DNA of 13,108 nucleotides. Source: SCGC-AG-212-J23 sp035649175. GTDB taxonomy: Bacteria > Pseudomonadota > Gammaproteobacteria > Burkholderiales > SG8-39. Below are positions 1 to 6,439 of the stretch, piece by piece. The position numbers and the translations under genes are program-made. The notes beneath the pieces were generated by a model, which had not been told where the DNA came from, searched no databases, and worked only from the letters and a program-made list of their open reading frames with translations. Location of the stretch: contig DASRKB010000255.1 in assembly GCA_035649175.1 (NCBI GenBank), positions 1-13,108 of the forward strand. The letters run 5' to 3'. Positions within the stretch are counted from its first letter, which is position 1, and the number at the start of each line of letters is the position of its first letter.

Positions 1-64
1 CATGGCCGACGGCAAGATGCGCGCGCTCGTCGCCGGGCGCGACCTCTACGAGGGCGTCAAGTAG
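1..64 (+). CDS. C-terminal end of an unidentified + strand gene (partial)
   Basis: An open frame enters from the left edge and stops at TAG 62-64. The readable tail is about 20 codons, ending in RDLYEGVK. Every sense codon has G or C in the third position, as in the genes of the window, and a terminator-like hairpin follows directly, so this is very probably the true 3' end of a gene converging on the large minus-strand cluster. The visible ATG at 2-4 is more likely an internal methionine than a start. Too little is present to assign a family or function. Confidence 0.6.
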   Translation, partial: MADGKMRALVAGRDLYEGVK

Positions 65-91
65 TCGTCCCCGCGAAGGCGGGGACCCAGT
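65..91. repeat. Short interspersed palindromic (REP-like) repeat, 'WVPAFAGTT' type
   Basis: The sequence has a perfect 8-bp inverted repeat (67-74 with 79-86, arms GTCCCCGC/GCGGGGAC) around a GAAG loop, followed by CCAG. Read on the minus strand it gives the peptide NWVPAFAGTT. I recognise that string as the translation of a very abundant intergenic palindrome in beta- and gammaproteobacteria. It sits between two convergent genes, the usual place for such elements. The family assignment is from memory and only one copy of this type lies in the window. Confidence 0.75.
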
Positions 92-105
92 TGCTCTTTT
101 CTTTG
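67..105 (+). terminator. Probable rho-independent terminator of the left-edge gene
   Basis: The 8-bp GC-rich stem (67-86) starts three bases after the TAG of the + strand gene. A T-rich stretch with the runs TTTT and TTT lies between 91 and 105. The T-run begins several bases after the stem, so it is not a textbook terminator. No comparable T-run exists on the other side, so it probably does not terminate the minus-strand operon. The repeat seems to double as the terminator. Confidence 0.5.
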
Positions 106-112
106 GAGATTC

Positions 113-616
113 CTAGCTGAAGCGCCCCCGGAGCCATGCGGCCAGGCGCTGCAGCCAGCCGCGCGGCGCCGGCGCCGCGGCGACGGGCGCCGCGCCGAAG
201 CGCCGGCCGAGGCACTCGGCGAACTGCGCGGTGCGCTCGGTGGCGCGCTTCTCGAAGAGGCGATCGACGATCGGCTTGAGCTGCCCGGTGCCGGTCACGT
301 CGAAGGCGCTGCGCAGCTCGGTCGCCGCCCCGTTCGCTCGCAGGCTCACGTCGATGTCCATGGTCAGGTGCTCGGCCCTGGCGGTTGCGTGCAGGCGCCG
401 CGGCGGCTCCTCGGCATCGATGTGCGCGATCAGCGTCACCAAGAGGGGCACGACGCCGATCTTCTCCTTCACCGTGAGCTCGGCGGTTCTCCCATCCAAG
501 GGCTTGACGCGCTCGACGCCGGGAATGCAGGTGCACAGGGCCTCGAAGTCGCGGAGGAAGCGCCACACTTCCGCGGGGGAGGCGTTCACTTCGAACGTCG
601 CCTCGCGCCGCGGCAT
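113..616 (-). CDS. CoxG-like SRPBCC (START-fold) protein
   Basis: The protein has 167 residues. It opens with FEVNASPAEVWRFLRDFE, then CIPGVE near residues 30-35, then a DGRTAELTVKEKIG strand. This order is typical of the CO dehydrogenase subunit G (CoxG) branch of the SRPBCC superfamily, which forms a hydrophobic ligand cavity. Residues 141-153 are an Ala/Pro-rich linker. Residues 154-167 (WLQRLAAWLRGRFS) form a short basic amphipathic helix that could touch the membrane or a partner. The ATG overlaps the TGA of the FAD oxidoreductase by one base (TGATG), implying translational coupling. It is the last gene of the cluster. No CO dehydrogenase genes are present, so the likely partner is the adjacent FAD enzyme (inference). 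In characterised systems CoxG helps attach the dehydrogenase to the membrane and handles quinone. Fold confidence is high; the role is uncertain. Confidence 0.88.
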   Translation of the reverse strand: MPRREATFEVNASPAEVWRFLRDFEALCTCIPGVERVKPLDGRTAELTVKEKIGVVPLLVTLIAHIDAEEPPRRLHATARAEHLTMDIDVSLRANGAATELRSAFDVTGTGQLKPIVDRLFEKRATERTAQFAECLGRRFGAAPVAAAPAPRGWLQRLAAWLRGRFS

Positions 617-2184
617 CAATCCCACCACTTCTTGAGCTTGAAGTCCTCGGCGATGACGCCGGCGGCGTTGTGCCCGGCGCCGGCGTGCACGCCGCCGCCC
701 GGGTGGCAGTAGCCGCCGCACATGTAGAGGCCTTCCACCGGCGAGCGGTAGTGCGACCAGCCGGCGAAGGGCCGGAAGTAGCCGAGCTGGTCGGGCGAGA
801 GATCGCCCACGACGTCGACGCCGTTCACGAGGTTGTCGTTGTTGCGCTCGGTGTCGGTCGGGTCCTGGATCTTCATCGCCAGGATCTTGTCTTTCGTCAT
901 GTTCGGCGCATACGAGCGCCAGAGTCCCAGCACGTGCTCTGCGTACTCCTCGCGCAGCGCGCGCCAGCCCGCCGGGCCGCCCGCCTCCAGCCGGTACGGC
1001 GCGTACTGCCAGACGACGGCGGTGTGCTTGCCCGGCGGCGCCTGCGACGGATCGTGCAGCGTGGGCATGCAGACCTGCAGCATCTCCTTGCGGGGCGTCT
1101 CGCCCATCGCGATCTGCTGGTAGGCGCGCACCTGCTCGATCACGTCGCCGCCGAACATCTCCTGGCTGAACGCGTTGTTGACCGGCGGATTGCCCGACGC
1201 GGCGCGGTAGCCGGGCGGCTCGGAGAGCGCGAGGTGCAGGACGAAGAGCGAGCGGCCGCGCGTGTGGTACTGCCGCACGCGCCGGACGAAGGATTCCGGC
1301 AGGTGCTCCTCGCCAACCATGTCGAGGAAGCTCTTCTTCGGCTCGACGTTGGTGATCACCGCCTTCGCGGCGTCGATCTTCTCGCCATCGGCGAGCTCGA
1401 CGCCGGTGGCGCGCTTGCCGCGCAGGAGGACGCGCTTTACCGCGACGCCCGTGCGCACCTTGCCGCCGTGCGCTTCGAGCGCGCGGCGCAGCCCTTCGGC
1501 GAGCTGCTGCGAGCCGCCGACGCAGATTGGCGCCTCGCCCGTCAGGATGCGCATCAGGCAGATCCAGCCCAGCCCGAACTGGTCGGGCGCGAAGCCGAGC
1601 ACGGTGAGCCGCGTGAGGAAGTGGACCTTGACCTCGGGGCTCTCGAAGAGCTCGTTCAGGAGCTGCACCGGCGTGCTCATCTGCCACTGCAGGAGCTGCT
1701 GGCCTTCGGGCGACTTCTCCAGCTCCGCGGCCTGCACCGAGGGCGGCAGCGGCGGCGAATACATCAGCGGATGGACCGTCGCCTGCACGAATTCGCCGTA
1801 GTCGGCGATGAGCTGCCGGTAGGTATCCGCGTCGCGCACCGAGAACTTCGCCAGCTCCGCGGCCATCCTCTCCGGCTCGCGATACATCACGATCGCCCGG
1901 TGGTCGGGGAAGATCGTGCCGCGCAGGTGCTCGGGGTAGACGTAGCGCACGCCGTGGCGCTCGAGCTCCAGGTCGCGGTAGACGGGGCTCGAGGGGATGT
2001 GCGTGTGCACCACCGAGCAGATGTTGTGCTTGAAGCCCGGCAGCGTGGCTTCCTCGGTATGGCAGGCGCCGCCGATGCGATTGAAGCGCTCGAGCACCAG
2101 GACCGAGGCGCCGCTGCGCGCGAGGTAGGCCGCGCAAGCGAGGCCGTTGTGGCCGCCGCCGATGACGACGAAGTCGTATGCCAC
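616..2184 (-). CDS. CrtI/PYROXD2-like FAD-dependent oxidoreductase
   Basis: The protein has 522 residues, the normal size for phytoene-desaturase-like and PYROXD2-like flavoproteins. The N-terminus carries the Rossmann dinucleotide motif VIGGGHNG (residues 7-14), followed by an acidic residue at 32 (VLVLERF) and RIGGAC, together binding the FAD adenosine. The C-terminus (about 485-511) has GLYMCGG, HPGGGV and AGHNAAG, the second FAD-binding motif of this family. There is no signal peptide, so it should act in the cytoplasm or at the inner membrane. The family desaturates or oxidises hydrophobic or amine substrates; the substrate here is unknown. The start is GTG at 2184, seven bases after the TGA of Bug receptor 2. 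No clear Shine-Dalgarno sequence is visible, so coupled translation is likely. It overlaps the downstream CoxG-like gene by one base, suggesting that the two proteins act together. Confidence 0.9.
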   Translation of the reverse strand: MAYDFVVIGGGHNGLACAAYLARSGASVLVLERFNRIGGACHTEEATLPGFKHNICSVVHTHIPSSPVYRDLELERHGVRYVYPEHLRGTIFPDHRAIVMYREPERMAAELAKFSVRDADTYRQLIADYGEFVQATVHPLMYSPPLPPSVQAAELEKSPEGQQLLQWQMSTPVQLLNELFESPEVKVHFLTRLTVLGFAPDQFGLGWICLMRILTGEAPICVGGSQQLAEGLRRALEAHGGKVRTGVAVKRVLLRGKRATGVELADGEKIDAAKAVITNVEPKKSFLDMVGEEHLPESFVRRVRQYHTRGRSLFVLHLALSEPPGYRAASGNPPVNNAFSQEMFGGDVIEQVRAYQQIAMGETPRKEMLQVCMPTLHDPSQAPPGKHTAVVWQYAPYRLEAGGPAGWRALREEYAEHVLGLWRSYAPNMTKDKILAMKIQDPTDTERNNDNLVNGVDVVGDLSPDQLGYFRPFAGWSHYRSPVEGLYMCGGYCHPGGGVHAGAGHNAAGVIAEDFKLKKWWD

Positions 2185-2191
2185 GAGCCGG

Positions 2192-3145
2192 TCAGTTCGG
2201 CTTCGCGCCGACCGAGGCCGCGACCTTCGCGATCTTGTCGACCTCCGCGGAAAGAAAGCGCCCGAGCTCCTCCGGCGTGCTGCTCGCGGCGTCGGTGCCG
2301 AACGAGGCGAAGCGCTCCTTGACCTCGGGCATCGCCATGATGCGCACGATCTCCCGGTTCAGGCGCTGCACGACGTCCTTCGGCATGCCGGCGGGGCCGA
2401 CCACCGCCTGCCAGGTCATGAACGCGTACTCCGGGTAGCCGGACTCCGCGAAGGTCGGCACGTCGGGCACGGCCGGGGAGCGCTGCGGCGTGGTCACCGC
2501 GATCGCGTTCAGCCTGCCGGCCTTGACCTGCGTGATCACGTCCGAGATGTTGGCGAACATGATCTGCGCCGTGCCGCCGATCATGTCCTGCATCGCCGGC
2601 GCGCCGCCCTTGTAGTGCACGGTCACCCAGTCGAGGCCGGCGATCTGCTTGAAGCGCTCGCCGGTCAGGCGCGTAAGCGTCGTCGCGCCGGGCGAGGCCA
2701 TGTTGAGCTTGCCCGGGTTGGCTTTCGAGTACGCCACCAGCTCCTTCACGTTCTTCGCCGGCACCGAGGGATGCGTCACGGCGATGATCGGCACCGTCGC
2801 GACGAGCGAGACGGGCGCGAAGTCCTTGACCGGGTCCCAGGAGAGATTGGCGAAGAAAGCGGGCGAGGTTGCGAACGAGGTGGCCGCCATGAACAGCGTG
2901 TAGCCGTCGGGCGCCGAGCGCGCCACCTGCTCGGCGGCGATGTTGCCGCTCGCGCCGGCCTTGTTCTCCACCACGATCGGCTGGCCGAGCGCCTGCGAGA
3001 GCTTGTCGCCCAGCGCGCGCGCCGCGAGGTCGGTCGAGCCCCCCGGCGGGAAGCCCACCAGCAGCTTCACCGGGCGGTTGGGATAGCTTTGCGCGCTGGC
3101 AAGCGCACTTGCGAACGCGAGAAGGACTGCGAGGAGTGTTCTCAT
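2192..3145 (-). CDS. Bug/TctC-family periplasmic solute-binding protein (receptor 2)
   Basis: The protein has 317 residues, standard for the family. Residues 1-18 are a Sec signal peptide with probable cleavage after ALASA. The mature N-terminus YPNRPVKLLVGFPPGGSTD (21-39) is the family signature. Next come VVENKAGASGNIAAE, SAPDGYTL, KANPGKLN and VHYKGGAPAM, which form the ligand-binding loops. Bug proteins bind small carboxylates or amides in the periplasm, through backbone and water contacts. They either feed a TctAB-type transporter or act as sensors. No TctA/TctB gene lies in the window, so this is an orphan receptor as far as can be seen. It lies 14 bases after the enolase-superfamily gene and has its own strong ribosome-binding site. 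It differs clearly from receptor 1 in the pocket region, so it is a paralogue, not a recent duplicate. The ligand is unknown. Confidence 0.94.
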   Translation of the reverse strand: MRTLLAVLLAFASALASAQSYPNRPVKLLVGFPPGGSTDLAARALGDKLSQALGQPIVVENKAGASGNIAAEQVARSAPDGYTLFMAATSFATSPAFFANLSWDPVKDFAPVSLVATVPIIAVTHPSVPAKNVKELVAYSKANPGKLNMASPGATTLTRLTGERFKQIAGLDWVTVHYKGGAPAMQDMIGGTAQIMFANISDVITQVKAGRLNAIAVTTPQRSPAVPDVPTFAESGYPEYAFMTWQAVVGPAGMPKDVVQRLNREIVRIMAMPEVKERFASFGTDAASSTPEELGRFLSAEVDKIAKVAASVGAKPN

Positions 3146-3148
3146 GGT

Positions 3149-3154
3149 TCCTCC
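3149..3154 (-). promoter_or_regulatory. Strong Shine-Dalgarno for Bug receptor 2
   Basis: The minus strand reads GGAGGA here, ending three bases before the ATG at 3143-3145. It fixes the start of receptor 2. It is one of only two places in the cluster where a ribosome-binding site sits in a true intergenic gap, suggesting extra translation of the exported receptors. Confidence 0.75.
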
Positions 3155-3159
3155 GTTTT

Positions 3160-4296
3160 CTACAATTTCAAGTTCATGGAAGCGACCTTGCCTTCATCCA
3201 TCACCACTCCCAAGCCGGGACGCTGGGGCACGAGGGCGAACCGGCCTTCCGAATTTCGATCTATCTGAAGCGGCTCGGCGAGGTAGTCCGACGCGATATG
3301 CTGTGGGCCGTTGAGGTCGCAGGGGTAGTCGATGCCGTAGGCGGCGAAGAGGTGCACCGAGGCCGCGAAGCCGATCGGCGCGTCCATGAGGCCGCTGCCG
3401 ATGAGCCTCAGGCCCGCGTTGCGCGCGAGGTCGCAGAGCTGCCGCGCGTAGTGGATGCCGCCGGTCTTGTTCACCTTGATCACCAGCCCCTCGACCGCCT
3501 CGCGGCGGATGAGGTCGATCACGAGAGGCAGGCCCATGGCCGCTTCGTCGAGGCAGATGGTGAGCCGCGTGGCCGAGACGAGCTTCTTCATGCCGTAGAA
3601 GTCCGACATCGGAATCGGCTGCTCGAAGAGCTCGATGCCCAGCGCCTCGAAGCCGCGCGCCGCGGCGAGCGCGTCGGCGAGCGTGTAGCCCTGGTTCGCA
3701 TCCGGCCATACGGTGGATCCCTTCGCCAGCTCGAGCACCTTGCGCACCCGCTCGATGTCGAGCTTTGGCTCGTGGCCGACTTTGACCTTGAAGGCGCGGT
3801 AGCCCTCGGCGAGGCCCTGCTCCACCGACTTCGCCGTGCCTCCCACGTCGGGCGCCGACACCAGCCAGGAGAGCTCGATGCGGTCGGCGCCCTTCGCGCC
3901 GAGCCAGCTCTGCAGGTTGATGCCGAGCTTGCGGCACACGAGGTCGTGCGCGGCGAGGTCGAGCGCCGCCTTCGCCACCGGTTGGCCCGGGTCTAGGCCG
4001 GGCGCGAGCTCGGTGTTCATGGCGGCGTGCAGTCCCGCGATGTCGAACGGGTCTCGGCCGATGAGCCCCGGGGCGAGCACGTGCTTGATGCTGGTGAAGG
4101 CGGACTGCACCGTCTCCGCCGACCAGCGCCGGCTCGGCCCCGCCTCGCCCCAGCCGACCGTGCCGTCGTCGGCGGTCATCTTCACCAGCACGAGCTGCTT
4201 GCCCTCGTCGATCGTGCGCGACACGCCGCGCGAAAGCGTGGCCACTGCCTTGAGCGGCAGCCGGACCGGCAGCGTGTCGATGCGCGCGATTTTCAT
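3160..4296 (-). CDS. Enolase-superfamily enzyme, muconate cycloisomerase (MLE) subgroup
   Basis: The protein has 378 residues. Residues 1-125 form the capping domain and the rest the (beta/alpha)-barrel. All barrel-end residues of the MLE subgroup are visible: FKVKV with Lys170/Lys172, WPDAN with Asp199, FEQP with Glu225, LDEA with Asp250, and IKVNK with Lys274. The three acids bind Mg2+, and the lysines at the ends of strands 2 and 6 are the acid/base pair that forms or quenches an enolate. This predicts a working enzyme. The subgroup includes cycloisomerases, dehydratases (OSBS type) and amino-acid, betaine or dipeptide epimerases, and the specificity is not readable here. The ATG overlaps the TGA of Bug receptor 1 by one base (TGATG), with AAGG seven bases upstream. 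It is flanked by two Bug receptor genes, so its substrate is likely a carboxylate captured by one of them (inference). Confidence 0.92.
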   Translation of the reverse strand: MKIARIDTLPVRLPLKAVATLSRGVSRTIDEGKQLVLVKMTADDGTVGWGEAGPSRRWSAETVQSAFTSIKHVLAPGLIGRDPFDIAGLHAAMNTELAPGLDPGQPVAKAALDLAAHDLVCRKLGINLQSWLGAKGADRIELSWLVSAPDVGGTAKSVEQGLAEGYRAFKVKVGHEPKLDIERVRKVLELAKGSTVWPDANQGYTLADALAAARGFEALGIELFEQPIPMSDFYGMKKLVSATRLTICLDEAAMGLPLVIDLIRREAVEGLVIKVNKTGGIHYARQLCDLARNAGLRLIGSGLMDAPIGFAASVHLFAAYGIDYPCDLNGPQHIASDYLAEPLQIDRNSEGRFALVPQRPGLGVVMDEGKVASMNLKL

Positions 4297-5252
4297 CAGT
4301 CGACCTTGATGTTGGCGGCGTTGGCCACCTCTGTCCACTTCCTGATCTCGCCGCGCACCAGCTTGTCCAGGCTCTCGGGCGTTCCCGGGCGCACGTCCAT
4401 GCCGAGCTTTGTGAGCCGCTCGCGCACGTCGGGCTGGTTGAGCACGGCGTTGACGTCGCGGTTGAGCTTGGCGATGACGTCGGCAGACGTGCCGGCGGGA
4501 ACGTAGAAGCCGTGCCAGATGATGTAGTCGAATCCCGGCGCCAGCGTCTCGGCGAGCGTGGGCAGCTGCGGCAGGTCGGGGATGCGCTCGATCGTTGTCG
4601 CGGCGAGTGGCCGCAGCTTGCCGCTCTTGATGTGCGGCAGCGCATCCACCAGCGTCATCATCATGGTGTGCGACTCGCCGGCGAGCATCGCCTGCGCCGA
4701 AGGCGCCGAGCCCTTGTAGGGCACGTGCACCGCCTTCATGCCGGTGATCTGCGCCAGATGCTCGAAAGCGAAGCGGATCGCCGAGAGGTTGCCCGCCGAG
4801 GCGAAGTTGAGCTTGCCCGGGTTGGCCTTGGCGTACTGCACCAGCTCCCGCGGCGTCTTCGCCGGCACCGAAGGATGCACCACCAGCACGCTCGGGAAGA
4901 CCGAGAGCATCGCCACCGGCGCGAGGTCGCGCTGCGCGTCGTAGGGCAGGTTCTTGTAGACCGCCGCGCTGACCGCGAGCGCGGGCGTGGCGAGCAGCAT
5001 CGTGGTGCCGTCGGGCGCCGACTTGGCGACGTGCGCCGCGCCGATGTTGGCCGAGGCGCCGGGCTTGTTCTCGACCAGTACGGGCTGCTTCCACAGCTCG
5101 TTCAGCTTCGGCTGCAGGATGCGCGCGAGCACGTCAGCGGAGCCGCCCGGCGGGAACGGCACGACGATGTGCACCGGCTGCGATGGGAACGACTGGGCCC
5201 AGCCGTTGAAGCTGGCCAGCAGAAATGCGAGGGAGAGAAAAATCTTATGCAT
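4296..5252 (-). CDS. Bug/TctC-family periplasmic solute-binding protein (receptor 1)
   Basis: The protein has 318 residues. Residues 1-19 are a Sec signal peptide (KIFLSLAFLLASFNGWA), probably cut before QSFPSQ. The family signature QPVHIVVPFPPGGSAD follows at 25-40, then VENKPGASANIGA, SAPDGTTMLL, HPSVPAKT, KANPGKLNFASAGN and VPYKGSAPS. It should bind a small organic acid or related ligand in the periplasm. Where receptor 2 has VGFPPGGSTD this protein has VPFPPGGSAD, and the loop after KLNFAS and the 197-207 region also differ, so the ligands probably differ. A strong ribosome-binding site lies upstream, and the stop overlaps the start of the enolase-superfamily gene. No membrane component of a tripartite tricarboxylate transporter is nearby. 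Confidence 0.94.
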   Translation of the reverse strand: MHKIFLSLAFLLASFNGWAQSFPSQPVHIVVPFPPGGSADVLARILQPKLNELWKQPVLVENKPGASANIGAAHVAKSAPDGTTMLLATPALAVSAAVYKNLPYDAQRDLAPVAMLSVFPSVLVVHPSVPAKTPRELVQYAKANPGKLNFASAGNLSAIRFAFEHLAQITGMKAVHVPYKGSAPSAQAMLAGESHTMMMTLVDALPHIKSGKLRPLAATTIERIPDLPQLPTLAETLAPGFDYIIWHGFYVPAGTSADVIAKLNRDVNAVLNQPDVRERLTKLGMDVRPGTPESLDKLVRGEIRKWTEVANAANIKVD

Positions 5253-5257
5253 GACAT

Positions 5258-5264
5258 CCTCCTT
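5258..5264 (-). promoter_or_regulatory. Strong Shine-Dalgarno for Bug receptor 1
   Basis: The minus strand reads AAGGAGG, a near-perfect anti-16S match, five bases before the ATG at 5250-5252. It fills the 17-base gap after the arylsulfotransferase-like gene and decides the start over the longer open frame upstream. No hairpin or promoter was seen in the gap, so the gene is still read as part of the operon. Confidence 0.8.
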
Positions 5265-5269
5265 GAGAA

Positions 5270-6439
5270 TCAATGTCCATAGCTGTTGCGCAGCGGCTCG
5301 CGGCTGCGCGGACTGCGCACGAAGCGCTTCGGCACGAGCGCGTTGAAGTCCACATAGCGTCCCGGATCGAGCGTCTTGCCCTGCAGGCCCGGGTACGCCG
5401 GGTCGTAGCGGATGCAGCGGAACACCATGTTGTTGGTGCCGAAGATCGGGTGCTCGTAGTAGAAGGGGCTCACGTACTCCCAGACGGTGTCGCCCTCGGT
5501 GGTGACCTCGAAGAGCCTGCCCTTCGTGCACTCGCAGATCACCGTGGTGCCGCGCGCCGTGCGCTGCGCGCCCGAGCAGATGAAGCTCGAGAAGTCGAAC
5601 ACCGGGTTCTCCTTGTACTCCCAGACGATGCGGTCGGTGCGCGGGTCGACTTCGATCACGCGCGAGAAGTCGATCGTGGTATACGCGCGGTGCGCGCCGT
5701 TGTCGAAGACCAGGATGTTGCCGTTCTCGAGGAACGTCGGGTGGTGCTGCCCGGCGATGCGTCCCGGGCCCCAGCGCCAGGCGATCGCGCCGCTCTTGCG
5801 CTCGATGATGGCGATGGTGTTGATGCAGCGGAAGCTCACCAGGATGTTCCCGTCGGGCATCTCCGAGAGCGAGTTGAGGTTGGTCCAGCGGTCGCGCGGG
5901 TGCAGCGGCCCGATCACGTCGCGCTCCGGGTCGAGGTGCTCGAAGGTGAGCCATTCCCACACCACGCGCCCATGGCGGTCGATCTCCTGGATCGCCTCGC
6001 CGTACATCTCGCCTTTTCTCTCGGTGCCGGGCTGCCCGCCCTTCACGCGGCGGGCCATCTCATCTGGCACCTTGCGCCACTTCGCCACCAGCACGTTGCC
6101 GTTCGCGAGCGGGGCGAAGCAATGCGAGAGGTAGGGATCGCGGTACTCCCAGGCGATCTTGCCGTCCCAGTCGACCTCCGCGAGCTGCCCGCCGTTGCCG
6201 GCGAACTCCGGGATCGCCGGCGGCATCGTGCGCCCCGCGTAAAGCAGTCGCCCGTTGGGCAGGAGCTGCCCGTAGTTGCCCGGCAGGTTCTCCACCGGCC
6301 AGCGGTGCACGATCGTGCCCCACATGTCGATGAGCCACACGTTGCGCCCGTACATCGGCGCGAAGAGCGTGTAGCCGTTCGCCGCGCGATCGGGCTCGTA
6401 GTGCGTCACGCCGTGGACGCTGCGCATTCCGGCGCTCAT
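5270..6439 (-). CDS. Arylsulfotransferase (ASST)-like beta-propeller protein
   Basis: The protein has 389 residues. It is built from repeated propeller-blade units. One half is NG(R/N)(L/I)L: LPNGRLLYAGR at 60-70, LANGNVLVAKW at 111-121, MPDGNILVSFR at 194-204 and LENGNILVFDN at 237-247. The other half is G.I.WEY: 93-99, 157-163, 217-223, 269-274 and 316-322. The stretch GQHHPTFLENGNILVFDNG and the later SGAQRTARGTTVICE resemble the arylsulfotransferase (ASST) family. Classical ASSTs are periplasmic, about 600 residues long, and move sulfate between phenols through a sulfo-histidine. This protein is shorter and has no signal peptide, so it is probably cytoplasmic and may not be a true sulfotransferase. 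His232/His233 are the best candidates for active-site residues. GAGGAGG at 6447-6453, seven bases before the ATG, fixes the start. The gene overlaps the ADH by four bases (ATGA). Confidence 0.85.
   Translation of the reverse strand: MSAGMRSVHGVTHYEPDRAANGYTLFAPMYGRNVWLIDMWGTIVHRWPVENLPGNYGQLLPNGRLLYAGRTMPPAIPEFAGNGGQLAEVDWDGKIAWEYRDPYLSHCFAPLANGNVLVAKWRKVPDEMARRVKGGQPGTERKGEMYGEAIQEIDRHGRVVWEWLTFEHLDPERDVIGPLHPRDRWTNLNSLSEMPDGNILVSFRCINTIAIIERKSGAIAWRWGPGRIAGQHHPTFLENGNILVFDNGAHRAYTTIDFSRVIEVDPRTDRIVWEYKENPVFDFSSFICSGAQRTARGTTVICECTKGRLFEVTTEGDTVWEYVSPFYYEHPIFGTNNMVFRCIRYDPAYPGLQGKTLDPGRYVDFNALVPKRFVRSPRSREPLRNSYGH

Noticed and set aside
57..566. Minus-strand open frame ending in NWVPAFAGTT
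   Set aside because: It is a shifted, Arg-rich reading of the CoxG-like gene that runs into the palindromic repeat; it has no family features.
2185..2191. A Shine-Dalgarno in front of the FAD oxidoreductase GTG
   Set aside because: The seven-base gap reads CCGGCTC on the coding strand and shows no purine-rich motif; translational coupling is the better explanation.
670..2322. Long + strand open frame opposite the FAD oxidoreductase
   Set aside because: Its composition is Arg/Ala/Val/His-rich, typical of the antisense of GC-rich genes. The minus strand carries a full FAD protein with intact motifs.
4297..5094. N-terminal extension of the MLE-type enzyme
   Set aside because: The upstream part is an out-of-frame reading of Bug receptor 1. 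The ATG at 4296 begins the usual MKIARIDTLPVRLPL opening of the family.
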